The notes under the pieces: model-generated
Told to the model about the DNA's origin: nothing
The model's input: the letters and a program-made list of their open reading frames with translations, nothing else
The model's database searches: none
Source: Leuconostoc palmae
GTDB taxonomy: Bacteria > Bacillota > Bacilli > Lactobacillales > Lactobacillaceae
DNA length: 64,000 nt
Direction: 5' to 3'
Assembly (NCBI RefSeq): GCF_019656075.1
Contig: NZ_BPKZ01000001.1
Span: 1 to 64,000 of the forward strand
Shown here: piece after piece, positions 45,991 through 55,095 of the stretch
How the letters are laid out: each line of letters begins with the position of its first letter
How positions within the stretch are numbered: position 1 is the stretch's first letter
Program-made: the position numbers and the translations under genes

Positions 45991-48247
45991 GAACCAGTTT
46001 TACCTCAAAATGACCTTTTTCTTTATAATATATATATTTAATCATGCCATGCGTCTGTGTATTAAAACAGAATATCCTGTTTTCTTGACAAGTAGATATT
46101 GTCTCTTGATGAGGATGATTATACCTATTTTGACGCCCAGCAGAAATTATACCATACTGTGGTTGCCATTTTTTTATGGTTTCCGGATTGGTCGATGTTT
46201 TTGACCCATGATGACCTAACTTTAAAATATTTACAACTAAATTAGGATAATATTCACTGATTGCCTTTTCCCCATTTTGATCTAAGTCCCCTGCAGTCAG
46301 TATATATTTGCCCCCAACACGCCCATACAAGGCAATTGAATCTTCATTTTCACCAACACCATTATTGAATGGATGTAAAACTTTTAATGGCAGTTTGGGT
46401 ATTTTATCCCCAGCCGTTACTTCATGAACTTTGGCATTACGAATGTAAGGTAATATTTCACGTTTAAATGCTAACTGTGATTCCATACCCTTTGGTATAA
46501 CAACATTTTCCACTCTAATATGTTTTAAAATGTATTTAGCGTTACCGATATGATCAAAATCTTGATGCGTCAGAACTAAATTATTTATCTTATGAATGCC
46601 AAGACTATGTAAATAACGTACAACAACTTGTTCGCCACTATTATAGTCAACCTGATTTTTTTGCCAATCTTTTTTCTGAACAAAAGACAACTTACCACCT
46701 GTATCAATCAAAGAAACAGATTTATTAAATGGTTCACGAATTAAAGCTGCATCCCCTTGCCCTATATCAAACGTGGTAAATTCACCATTAAACGGCAGAT
46801 GAATAATAGCAAAAGAAATCATTAAATTAAAAAGCCACACGTTTCGCGCATACTTAGTAATTTTCTTTTCACGATCAAATAACATCACAGCTGTTATAAA
46901 CAATATACTTGCTGACAACCAATGCATTCTCCCAAAAACAATATTACCTGGAAACTGAGATAAAGCATTTAAACTACTAGTAAATAAACTAATCACCATA
47001 TTCATCGTTTCAACTATTGAACAAAAAGATTGTCCCAAAAAACCAATGATGGCTGCCGGCACGATTAGAACACTAAAAATTGGTATCGCTGCAAAATTGA
47101 CAAAAGTCTGTAAGATGTGCCAATGATATTGTTGAGAAAGAATTAAAGGCATACTAACAATACTCAATAAACAATTGGTTTGCCAAAAATTGATGTGTCT
47201 ACTAAATAATAAGCAAAATGTCATCGCAAATGATAATTGCCCACCCAAAGTCAACAAAATACATGGTTCATAAATCAGACTTCCTAATAAGCTAATCGAC
47301 CAAGTATTCATGGCTTTTATTCTTTTAAAACCCATTAAGTTTGTCATTCTCAAAAATCCTGATATGATTGCTCTTGCTAGAACTGCTTGTTCTCCAGCAA
47401 AAATAAAATAACAAAACAGCACAAACATACTAATCCCGGCAACAATCTCTTTTGGCACATATAACCGTCTTAAAAATCCTTTAATAAATCTAAGTACATA
47501 ATTAACATGAAATCCAGAAACGCTAAATAAATGAATTAATCCTAAAACTTGAACACCTGGATTATGATCGTAAAAACTCACGGGTGTAGTACCAAAAATA
47601 ATTGACTGTGTGTATTCTCCAAGTGGATTAGGCAATCGACTAGCGTTCATTATTCCTAAACAATGCCACTGTCTAATATGCCAACAAAAAACTTCGATAC
47701 AATTTTTTGGTTGAGCTACCATTATTCGAATTGATTTAACATCAATTTGATGTGTAATATGCTTATTATCATAATGTGTTTGTAAATCAAATTGACTAAA
47801 ATTAGTCGCACATGGTATTCGTTTAAAATCACCAACTGCTTCAACATGGATTGTTTGAGCTATCTTTTGCCAATGCCTCTTTTCTGATTTATTTTCTAAT
47901 GTCTTAAATACTCTAATAGTCTGTCCATCATTATCTTGTTTGAGATGGCACCTTAATTTATCACCGTCAATAGCAATAGTATCAGGTAAAATCAAGCCAC
48001 AAATTTCTTTGTTTGATATATCTAACTGATTTTTTTGTAGATGTAATTGATAGGCATCCAAAGAAAAATAAACTATAAAGGGAATTGCTAGTAAAAGTAA
48101 TAGTTTAATTAATTTATATTGAAAGTTAATAATAATAATCAATAAAATAGAGATAAAAATTGTAAATGTTAAACTATTGCAATGATAAATTAATAAAGCA
48201 GTTGCAGCAATAAACAACGTTGAAAGAAGTAAATTATTATTTTTCAT
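45959..48247 (-). CDS. comEC: Competence DNA channel ComEC
   Basis: A 762-residue membrane protein. It has two N-terminal membrane segments, an OB-like DUF4131 domain, the Competence core with about eight membrane segments (GLIHLFSVSGFHVNYVLRFI), and a C-terminal metallo-beta-lactamase domain (LTHQDFDHIGNAKYI; LKLGHHGSKTSTN). It imports single-stranded DNA. ATG at 48247 overlaps the comEA stop (ATGA). The full length argues it is intact. Confidence 0.94.
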   Translation of the reverse strand: MKNNNLLLSTLFIAATALLIYHCNSLTFTIFISILLIIIINFQYKLIKLLLLLAIPFIVYFSLDAYQLHLQKNQLDISNKEICGLILPDTIAIDGDKLRCHLKQDNDGQTIRVFKTLENKSEKRHWQKIAQTIHVEAVGDFKRIPCATNFSQFDLQTHYDNKHITHQIDVKSIRIMVAQPKNCIEVFCWHIRQWHCLGIMNASRLPNPLGEYTQSIIFGTTPVSFYDHNPGVQVLGLIHLFSVSGFHVNYVLRFIKGFLRRLYVPKEIVAGISMFVLFCYFIFAGEQAVLARAIISGFLRMTNLMGFKRIKAMNTWSISLLGSLIYEPCILLTLGGQLSFAMTFCLLFSRHINFWQTNCLLSIVSMPLILSQQYHWHILQTFVNFAAIPIFSVLIVPAAIIGFLGQSFCSIVETMNMVISLFTSSLNALSQFPGNIVFGRMHWLSASILFITAVMLFDREKKITKYARNVWLFNLMISFAIIHLPFNGEFTTFDIGQGDAALIREPFNKSVSLIDTGGKLSFVQKKDWQKNQVDYNSGEQVVVRYLHSLGIHKINNLVLTHQDFDHIGNAKYILKHIRVENVVIPKGMESQLAFKREILPYIRNAKVHEVTAGDKIPKLPLKVLHPFNNGVGENEDSIALYGRVGGKYILTAGDLDQNGEKAISEYYPNLVVNILKLGHHGSKTSTNPETIKKWQPQYGIISAGRQNRYNHPHQETISTCQENRIFCFNTQTHGMIKYIYYKEKGHFEVKLVHELKPTSATN

Positions 48248-48888
48248 CAAACAGTTAATCGATCTTTTAACGTCTCAAATCTTTTTTCCCCAATACCTGA
48301 GATCATCTTCAAATCATCTATTTGTTTGAATTGCCCATGTTCTTCTCGATAAGCAATAATCTGTTCAGCTTTCTTACTACCTATTCCCTCTAGATTTTGT
48401 AACTCCGAAGAATTTGCTGTATTAAGATTAACTTTGTTCTCTCCCTTACCATCTTCTCCATTTTTTTGTGTATAGTTGGGTGATATTTCTCCCTTTACCG
48501 GTATATAAATGATGCCACCATCATTTTGCTTTTGTGCTAAGTTAACTTGACTAATATCTGCATTTTCTACAACCCCACCTGCTTTTGCCAAAGCTACTTG
48601 TGTCCGAGGGTTATCTGTTATATCGTAAACACCTGGTTTATTCACAGCCCCTTTAACATCAACTAAAATTACCATTTTTTCGGATTTGTGATTACTTCCA
48701 CTACTCGATTCTTTAAATGATATATTTTGTTGATTATCTACCACTGCTGTGCCAGATTCATTTTTTTTAGTCCCATTAACTGTGATTATAAAAGCCAAAA
48801 CTATAAGTAAAAATACTATGAAAAAACTGCTCACCAAAATTTTATAGTGTTTAATGAGTTGTTGAATAAATTCGATTTTCTCCGCCAT
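48247..48888 (-). CDS. comEA: Competence DNA receptor ComEA
   Basis: A 213-residue protein: N-terminal membrane anchor (about 17-39), a SLBB domain (VDVKGAVNKPGVYDI), and a terminal helix-hairpin-helix DNA-binding pair (VNLNTANSSELQNLEGIG; LKMISGIGEKRFETLK). It binds incoming DNA at the cell surface. AGAGG precedes the ATG at 48888. The operon lacks comEB, which is at 16557. It begins right after the terminator of the RNA at 48934. Confidence 0.95.
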   Translation of the reverse strand: MAEKIEFIQQLIKHYKILVSSFFIVFLLIVLAFIITVNGTKKNESGTAVVDNQQNISFKESSSGSNHKSEKMVILVDVKGAVNKPGVYDITDNPRTQVALAKAGGVVENADISQVNLAQKQNDGGIIYIPVKGEISPNYTQKNGEDGKGENKVNLNTANSSELQNLEGIGSKKAEQIIAYREEHGQFKQIDDLKMISGIGEKRFETLKDRLTV

Positions 48889-48933
48889 TGTATTGTACCT
48901 CTTGAGCATAATACGTCATTTCATTAAAAACAC

Positions 48934-49172
48934 TAAAAAACACCTAACCGAAGTTAGGTGTTAGTTTGGCATGTAAGATTCGCTCTTACGGGCGATTATT
49001 GGTTGTCACACCAATAACAAAGTCGCGTCACCTCAGTGCAAGCACTGTTAGTCATGGTGAGAAAATAGGGCTCCACAACCTCTATTAACACCTGCATCTA
49101 TACGAGACTTACGATTTAACGTAGCAGGCCGCCTTCGGCGCTAATTTTTCAAGCGCTTCGACTCATCGCATA
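48934..49172 (-). ncRNA. Unidentified structured RNA of about 240 nt
   Basis: A complete transcription unit without protein. The promoter is TTGACT-N17-TATAAT (49202-49207 and 49179-49184); the end is a strong terminator (48935-48962). Between them many helices can form: TTATTGGT/ACCAATAA (48996-49017), CAGTGC/GCACTG (49034-49047) inside TCACC/GGTGA (49028-49060), CCTGC/GCAGG (49091-49138), GTAAGA/TCTTAC (48973-48989) and a small GCC-TTC-GGC loop (49141-49149). tmRNA, RNase P and SRP signatures are absent. Candidates are a divergent 6S-like RNA, Lacto-usp-like RNA, or a leader controlling comEA. Confidence 0.65.
48935..48962 (-). terminator. Terminator of the unidentified RNA
   Basis: AACACCTAAC-TTCG-GTTAGGTGTT followed by TTTT on the minus strand. 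It precedes comEA by about 50 bases. Confidence 0.9.
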
Positions 49173-49178
49173 AGTAAT

Positions 49179-49207
49179 ATTATACCAACTAAATAGTAAA
49201 AAGTCAA
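49179..49207 (-). promoter_or_regulatory. Promoter of the unidentified RNA
   Basis: TTGACT and a consensus TATAAT with a 17-base spacer, among the best promoters in the window. Confidence 0.8.
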
Positions 49208-49281
49208 ATCATTTATCGTCTAAACTAGTAATGAAATCATGTCACTATTCAATTTAACAAAATGACTATATAATAATTAGT

Positions 49282-49539
49282 ATGATAAAAATAACTACTA
49301 TTGAACAATACGTTGTTGGCAAGTGTGCCAATCCTAAAAAATATCAACTTGAAGATGTCTTCATTTCCGAATTCCACGTTAACTCTAAACGAGACATTGC
49401 TCAATTCTTAATTGATTCTTACTCACTTGGTGAACTAACAAGCATAAAACACACTTCTTCAAAACATATTTTAGAGTTTACCACTCAATTATTTGATCAA
49501 TCTATTCAACTAAGAGCCAATATTATTTATGACGTTTAA
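49282..49539 (+). CDS. Hypothetical 85-residue protein
   Basis: A soluble mixed alpha/beta protein (MIKITTIEQYVVGKCANPKK...ANIIYDV) with no family I recognise. A TATAAT lies 9 bases before the ATG, so its mRNA could be nearly leaderless, and no ribosome site is seen. It is followed by a shared terminator. Codon use is normal for the window, which favours a real gene. Confidence 0.6.
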   Translation: MIKITTIEQYVVGKCANPKKYQLEDVFISEFHVNSKRDIAQFLIDSYSLGELTSIKHTSSKHILEFTTQLFDQSIQLRANIIYDV

Positions 49540-49573
49540 AAAGAGTAGTGCCTAATAAAGGACTACTCTTTTT
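49540..49573. terminator. Convergent terminator
   Basis: AAAGAGTAGT pairs perfectly with ACTACTCTTT, flanked by A- and T-runs; it overlaps the end of the minus-strand gene at 49563. Confidence 0.85.
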
Positions 49574-50033
49574 GTTCAGAATCTTTTTCAACTTCGGCAA
49601 TCTTCTCTAGTTGATCAGTAAACCACTGAGAAATTTTATTTTTAACACTGTCTGGATCATCAATAAATGCGGCAACAGTACTAGCTATTTTAATGACTAA
49701 ACTAGACTTGCTCACATAAGGACTCTCGACAATCATATAGAGATTAACAACATCCTCTTGATTTTCTGGTAATATGATTTTTTTTAATTGATTCACATAT
49801 CTCAATGGTAAATTGATAATATTTGTCTCTAGAATTAACTTTGTATCTAAGTCATCGATCCCATCGCCAATATTGAGCTCAATATGCATAAATTGCTTAT
49901 TGTCAACTTGTTTCTCAAGTGCCGAAAATAGCTCATCTAACGCAATATCTTTTTCTGGTAAGACATTGATTACTTTTTGATAATAATTGTCATCAACAAT
50001 ATTATTGAGTGCTTCTTGGCTAGTGATTTTCAT
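49563..50033 (-). CDS. Hypothetical 156-residue protein after glmU
   Basis: An acidic soluble protein (MKITSQEALNNIVDDNYYQK...KDSEQKE) without signal or membrane segments. It follows glmU by 17 bases and ends at a terminator, so it is the last gene of purR-glmU. No motif suggests a function. Confidence 0.6.
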   Translation of the reverse strand: MKITSQEALNNIVDDNYYQKVINVLPEKDIALDELFSALEKQVDNKQFMHIELNIGDGIDDLDTKLILETNIINLPLRYVNQLKKIILPENQEDVVNLYMIVESPYVSKSSLVIKIASTVAAFIDDPDSVKNKISQWFTDQLEKIAEVEKDSEQKE

Positions 50034-50050
50034 GTCATTGCCACCTTGTC

Positions 50051-51430
50051 TTACTTTTCTTTATGAGGCATACGTTCCCAAAAATCTGCTTTGTTAACTT
50101 GACGCGAGCGTGCTATTCCCATTGCATGCATTGGAATATCTTTTGTAATTGTTGATCCTGCAGCTGTGATGGTCTCATTTTCTATAGTTACTGGCGCAAC
50201 AATTTTAGTATTAGAACCAATAAATACATTATCTCCGACTTTAGTGTGGTATTTATTCACACCATCATAATTAACAAAAATAGTTCCTGCACCAACATTG
50301 ACATCTGATCCAACTTCAGCATTGCCAATGTAGGTTAAATGCCCGGCTTTTGTGTTTTTCGCTAGCATTGCTTGTTTGACTTCCACAAAGTTACCAATGT
50401 GCACATTATCCTTCAAAATTGTATCAGGTCTTAAGTGCGCATACGGACCGATGGTAACGTTATTTTCAATAATCGTATTTTCTATATGTGATGTTGTAAT
50501 AACATTGCCATCCCCAATTTCACTATTACTAATACGTGAACCACTGGTAATCAGATTATCTCGACCAATAACTGTGTGTCCTAGGATAGTAACCCCACCT
50601 TCAACTACAGTGTCTTGCCCAATCACGACATCCGCATCAATATAGGTATTTTGGGAATCCATTAATTCTACACCACTTACCATGAGTTCATGATTAATTC
50701 TTGAATACATAACACGGTTAGCAACCGACAATGCTACTCGATCATTAACACCTAATGACTCTGTAAAGTCCTGCAATGTATGCGCACCAATCTGATGACC
50801 AGATTTTCTCAAAATATCGAGCGTATCAGGCAAATAATACTCACCTTGGGCATTATTATTCTTCACTTGAGCAAGTGCTTCAAAAAGCAATTGATTATCG
50901 AAAACATAAACACCAGTATTAATTTCTTGAATGCGCCTTTCCGTAACACTAGCATCTTTTTGTTCTACAATCTTCAAAACAGTGTCATCATCTGCTCTAA
51001 CAATTCTACCATAGCCCGTAGGATTATCTGCCATAGCTGTCAAAACAGTCACTGCATTATTAGACTTCTGATGTTCTTTAACAAATTCTGCCAATGTATC
51101 AGAGCGAAACATGGGTGTATCCCCAGACATAATCAACGTGACTCCTACCTTATCGGCCAATCTCTCTTGAGCCTGTTGCACCGCATGTCCAGTTCCTAAT
51201 TGTTTTGTTTGCAAAACAAATTCACTATGATCGCCGACATGTTTAGCCACACTTTCAGCACCAACACCTATAACTGTAACTGGTTTGTTGTCTGTAAGTG
51301 GTTTAACTGCATCAATCACCCAATCAATCATTGCCCTACCAGCAACTGAATGTAATACTTTAGGTACACTAGATTTCATACGTGAACCATGACCAGCAGC
51401 TAAGACTAAAACATTTACTTCTTCATTCAT
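50051..51430 (-). CDS. glmU: Bifunctional UDP-GlcNAc pyrophosphorylase/acetyltransferase
   Basis: A 459-residue GlmU. The N-terminal uridylyltransferase carries LAAGHGSRMKSSVPKVLH, and a left-handed beta-helix from about 250 carries the acetyltransferase (NFVEVKQAMLAKNTKAGHLTY in part). It makes UDP-GlcNAc for peptidoglycan and teichoic acid. It follows purR by five bases, the usual Firmicutes order. Confidence 0.97.
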   Translation of the reverse strand: MNEEVNVLVLAAGHGSRMKSSVPKVLHSVAGRAMIDWVIDAVKPLTDNKPVTVIGVGAESVAKHVGDHSEFVLQTKQLGTGHAVQQAQERLADKVGVTLIMSGDTPMFRSDTLAEFVKEHQKSNNAVTVLTAMADNPTGYGRIVRADDDTVLKIVEQKDASVTERRIQEINTGVYVFDNQLLFEALAQVKNNNAQGEYYLPDTLDILRKSGHQIGAHTLQDFTESLGVNDRVALSVANRVMYSRINHELMVSGVELMDSQNTYIDADVVIGQDTVVEGGVTILGHTVIGRDNLITSGSRISNSEIGDGNVITTSHIENTIIENNVTIGPYAHLRPDTILKDNVHIGNFVEVKQAMLAKNTKAGHLTYIGNAEVGSDVNVGAGTIFVNYDGVNKYHTKVGDNVFIGSNTKIVAPVTIENETITAAGSTITKDIPMHAMGIARSRQVNKADFWERMPHKEK

Positions 51431-51435
51431 TAAAA

Positions 51436-52269
51436 CTAATCCTCATGCTTATAAATTTCTGTCAAATAATTACCAGCAGTAACTAGTATAGGATCCCCGT
51501 TTTTAAGATTTGTATCAACATGTAATAATGATGTAAAACGATCCAATAATCTAGTAGTAGAACGACCTTCTGCAAATACAGCAGTGCCAACGACTGTTCC
51601 GTCAAACTCGCTGACAAGAGTTTGCATACCTTGAATTGTGCCGCCTGCTTTCATAAAATCATCAACAATAAGAACACGTGATCCAGTTCTTAATGAGCGA
51701 CGTGACAATTCCATTTTTTCAACTCTCTTAGAGGACCCTGTTAAATAATTAACAGAAACTGTTGGTCCCTCAGTTACTTTAGCATCATCACGAACAATCA
51801 CAAAAGGTACATTAAGTTGTTCCGCAACAGCTTGAGCTAGAGGAATTCCCTTTGTTGCGGCAGTCATAACAGCATCGATATTATCTCTTAGATACTGTGT
51901 CGCAATTAAACGCCCTGCTTGTCTCAATACATCTGGTCTACCTAGCAAATCTGATAAATAAACATAACCACCTGGTAATACACGAGTTTCATCATTGACA
52001 TCACTGCGAATTTGTTCAATGAACTCTTTAGCTTCATCTTCAGCCATATAAGGTACAAATCTTGCCCCACCAGCAGCTCCCGGAACGGTCTCTAAAAGAC
52101 CGGTTCCACGTTCCCTAAAGGTTCTTTTTAGAATGGATAAATCCTCAGAAATGGATGATTTTGCAGAATCATAGCGTCTAGCAAAATAGGACAAGGAAAT
52201 AAGGGTGCGCGGACGTTCTAGCATATATCTAGCCATATCCACAAGGCGATCCGAACGACGTGTTTTCAT
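51436..52269 (-). CDS. purR: Purine operon repressor PurR
   Basis: A 277-residue PurR of the Bacillus type. A winged helix (RSDRLVDMARYMLERPRTLISLSYF) is followed by a phosphoribosyltransferase fold with the PRPP motif VLIVDDFMKAGGT. PRPP binding relieves repression of purine genes. It leads the operon with glmU. No PurBox was evident upstream. Confidence 0.95.
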   Translation of the reverse strand: MKTRRSDRLVDMARYMLERPRTLISLSYFARRYDSAKSSISEDLSILKRTFRERGTGLLETVPGAAGGARFVPYMAEDEAKEFIEQIRSDVNDETRVLPGGYVYLSDLLGRPDVLRQAGRLIATQYLRDNIDAVMTAATKGIPLAQAVAEQLNVPFVIVRDDAKVTEGPTVSVNYLTGSSKRVEKMELSRRSLRTGSRVLIVDDFMKAGGTIQGMQTLVSEFDGTVVGTAVFAEGRSTTRLLDRFTSLLHVDTNLKNGDPILVTAGNYLTEIYKHED

Positions 52270-52367
52270 ATTACATTAACGTACTAAATAGTTTTTAGCA
52301 CGTGTTCTCCTTTAATTATTAATCATTAAGTTCCATTATATCACTAGCAGAACATTAACGTTCGGTA

Positions 52368-53159
52368 TTAAGCTTTTTTTTGAAATTGCCAAACTGATAG
52401 TAAATAAATCAACACTTCAATAACAGCTATAAAGAAACTTGTTGGCAAATTTGTTAAATACGCTATTGTCAAGCCAACCCAAGTACCAAATAAAGCAAAG
52501 GCAACTGCCAAGCCCATAAGTTTTAGTGTACTTGTTACATAATATTTTGCACTAGCTGCAGGCAAGGTCACTAAAACAAATATCAATAGTGAACCGACTA
52601 GCTGTGACGAAATACTAACTGATATGGCAATAATCACCAAGAAAATATAGCGCACCATCTTTTGCGAATTGCTCTGTAAGAACATGCCTGCTTCATCAAA
52701 AGAGAGTTGTCTTAACGCACGATAATTAAATAGCAGCACCAAAATCACAATAAATGCCAGTATCACTAGCAACAGTAAGTCTTGATGACTGATACCTAAA
52801 ACAGACCCAAATAATATTCCAGTGGCTGCAGTGGTACTAGTATGTCCAAGCGCTAAAAATAGTATGCCCATTCCAATAGCTAATGCCGATACTGCGCTTG
52901 TCACATTATCACGCTTAGTATAGCCAGATTCTAGTGCGCCAATTAAAAGAGAGGCACTACTTGTTGCTAACATCATACCCAGTAGTGCTGGCCAGCCAAC
53001 AAATAATCCAAATGTAGCACCAGCAAATCCAATCTCGCTTAAAGAATGTGTTAAAAATGCATAATTTCGTGCCACTACAAATGTGCCAACTATTCCTGCA
53101 ATTAGGCTAACTACCGTTCCCGCCATAAATGCATTTTGCATAAAATCATAATTAAACAT
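52368..53159 (-). CDS. Zinc-type ABC transporter permease (ABC-3)
   Basis: A 263-residue permease with about eight membrane segments, of the ZnuB/AdcB family (MLATSSASLLIGALE; LVGSLLIFVLVTLPAASA). The ATG at 53159 overlaps the end of the ATPase gene. It should import zinc or manganese, but the partner binding protein is atypical, so the substrate is uncertain. Confidence 0.88.
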   Translation of the reverse strand: MFNYDFMQNAFMAGTVVSLIAGIVGTFVVARNYAFLTHSLSEIGFAGATFGLFVGWPALLGMMLATSSASLLIGALESGYTKRDNVTSAVSALAIGMGILFLALGHTSTTAATGILFGSVLGISHQDLLLLVILAFIVILVLLFNYRALRQLSFDEAGMFLQSNSQKMVRYIFLVIIAISVSISSQLVGSLLIFVLVTLPAASAKYYVTSTLKLMGLAVAFALFGTWVGLTIAYLTNLPTSFFIAVIEVLIYLLSVWQFQKKA

Positions 53160-53853
53160 TTCTGACCTCATCTTCATCGTGTCTGTGTGTCATCTCTAAG
53201 GTTAACACATTTAAATCCTCTGCTTCACCTTGTGACACTGTCCCATTTTTAAACAGTAAATAGCCATCTGCAAACTGTGAAACTAACTTTAGCTCATGCG
53301 TAATGAACAGAATAGTTAAATTATGAGCCTTCTGTAGTGCTGTCACATTTTGAAGCAATGCCACTTTATGCTCGTGATCAAGACTAGCCGTTGATTCATC
53401 CAATATAAGTAATTCAGGCGATTTGACTAAAGCTTGTGCAACATAGGCTCGTTGTTGCTGTCCTCCAGAAGCTAACCCCAATCTTTTATCAGCAATATCA
53501 GCTAAATCCATTCTAGTTAATGATTCAGAAATACGCTTTTTTTCTTGATTGGAAAGCCAAAAACGCCACCCTGAATTGTAGCTCAAACTAACAAACTCAG
53601 AAATACTTAAAGGGTAATCCCTACTGATGTCACGAAATTGTGGCACAAAACCTATTAGAGTCGTATTGACTAATAATTCTCCTGTGGTCTGTTGGTTTTG
53701 TCCTATGATTGATTTTATAAAAGTTGTCTTGCCTGCGCCATTTTCTCCCAATAACGCAAAAAAGCGTCCTGCTGGTACGTCAATATTGACATCCGACAAG
53801 ACTACTCTTTCACCATAACGGATACCAAAATTTTTTGTCTCAATTATTCCCAT
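53152..53853 (-). CDS. Zinc-type ABC transporter ATPase
   Basis: A 233-residue ATPase: Walker A GENGAGKTT, Walker B ELLILDEST, switch His in FITHELKLV. The signature is LASGGQQQRAYVAQAL, with ASGGQQ. ZnuC/AdcC-like. It abuts the binding-protein gene, sharing a base at 53853, and overlaps the permease. Confidence 0.9.
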   Translation of the reverse strand: MGIIETKNFGIRYGERVVLSDVNIDVPAGRFFALLGENGAGKTTFIKSIIGQNQQTTGELLVNTTLIGFVPQFRDISRDYPLSISEFVSLSYNSGWRFWLSNQEKKRISESLTRMDLADIADKRLGLASGGQQQRAYVAQALVKSPELLILDESTASLDHEHKVALLQNVTALQKAHNLTILFITHELKLVSQFADGYLLFKNGTVSQGEAEDLNVLTLEMTHRHDEDEVRNV

Positions 53854-54707
53854 TATTTATCACTTTCTGTTACTTCTAATGCTTTTTTTAGCTGTTCAAC
53901 TAATCCAAACTGCCAATCCAAAATATTTTGATTACTTGGCAGAACTTGATTAAATGTCACTACTGGCAACTTTAAATCTGTTGCCAGTTTGATCAATCTT
54001 TTATCATTGTCACTCTGATCTTGTGGCGCAGTTAGTATGAAGTTGATTTTTTTATTTCTAATATCTTCTTCAATCTTTTTGAAGTCATTGTCTGTAGCTG
54101 TTTCTATATTTAACCACTTACATTTATAATTCAACTGAGACATAAAAATTTGTTGTGCATTATTCGTCGCAATAAACTGAACATTACTTTTGGATTTTAG
54201 ATTATTAATATCTTCTATTAATAATCTATTATGAGATAACAAATTTTGACTATTATGAATATAAAAATCTCTATTTTGAGGATCAAAATCGCTCAATAAA
54301 TCCGACAATTTAGAAATAGTTTTAGTTGTTATTTCAGGACTTAGCCAATAATTGCTCCCATTTTGATCAGATACAACATCGCTTGCCACCAAAAGCTTAG
54401 CATGCGACTTTAACTTACTTCGTTGTACTAATAATTGGTCACGATGATTGTCAGCTATAATAATTTCAGCGTGCTTGAAAGCTTTTTGATCCTCATGTGT
54501 TTTTAAATCACTACTCACTAATCTCACCTGTCCACTATCACTAGTAACAGCTTCCGCAATTTGTTGATAGACAACATTATCAGTCACTATTTTTACTGGA
54601 ACATGTTTTGGAGGTGGTGTCCCAACCGTCATATTGATAAAAATCAAAAAAATACCAATAGGAATTAATAAAATTGTTAATATAGCGTAAATAACTTGCT
54701 TATTCAT
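53853..54707 (-). CDS. ZnuA-like binding protein with altered metal site
   Basis: A 284-residue protein with an N-terminal membrane segment (IYAILTILLIPIGIFLIFINM) but no lipobox Cys, so it is probably signal-anchored. The fold is of cluster A-I metal-binding proteins, judged by operon partners and spacing. Ligand positions are changed: the usual DPHxWLxP region reads SNYWLSPE, the vxHxAFgY region reads ATNNAQQIF, and the C-terminal Asp region reads VTFNQVL. The His-rich loop is absent. It may bind metal weakly or a different ligand. Confidence 0.7.
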   Translation of the reverse strand: MNKQVIYAILTILLIPIGIFLIFINMTVGTPPPKHVPVKIVTDNVVYQQIAEAVTSDSGQVRLVSSDLKTHEDQKAFKHAEIIIADNHRDQLLVQRSKLKSHAKLLVASDVVSDQNGSNYWLSPEITTKTISKLSDLLSDFDPQNRDFYIHNSQNLLSHNRLLIEDINNLKSKSNVQFIATNNAQQIFMSQLNYKCKWLNIETATDNDFKKIEEDIRNKKINFILTAPQDQSDNDKRLIKLATDLKLPVVTFNQVLPSNQNILDWQFGLVEQLKKALEVTESDK

Positions 54708-54758
54708 TATTAAATTTATCTCACAAATATAAAAAAAGCCCATATGGGCAAATGATTG

Positions 54759-54989
54759 TTAATCGGTAAACGTAATATCAATATTATTAGTTAAAATATC
54801 TGTATAGCTATATGACGCACGTTCGAAATTAGCATCATCTAGCTCAACAACGAATAGTGATGGAAATGTCGAACGTAGTACACCACTACGTTCTGTTATT
54901 TTTTTTCGACCTGCTTGAGCAACAACAGTTACTGCTTCACCCACGTGGGCTTCTATTTTAGTCTTAATGTCTTGTAAACTACTTGGCAT
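54759..54989 (-). CDS. veg: Veg family protein
   Basis: A 76-residue protein matching Veg (DUF1021): LQDIKTKIEAHVGEAVTVVAQAGRKK split by Gly, then RSGVLRSTFPSLFVVELD. In Bacillus it influences biofilm gene expression; its mechanism is unclear. It lies after ksgA as in Bacillus. Confidence 0.92.
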   Translation of the reverse strand: MPSSLQDIKTKIEAHVGEAVTVVAQAGRKKITERSGVLRSTFPSLFVVELDDANFERASYSYTDILTNNIDITFTD

Positions 54990-55095
54990 TTTTATACCAC
55001 CTTTCGTGAAAAACTTACCTAATTATACCATAGATATGCGTTATCCACAAGCAAGACTGTATACTAATGCTAAATTATGAAATATTATGCGAAAA

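Noticed and set aside
48934-49172. tmRNA, RNase P, SRP RNA or T-box at 49 kb
   Set aside because: No tRNA-like TTCGA arm or tag frame, no GGAAAGTCC core, no GGAAG/GCAGC SRP loop, no T-box sequence.
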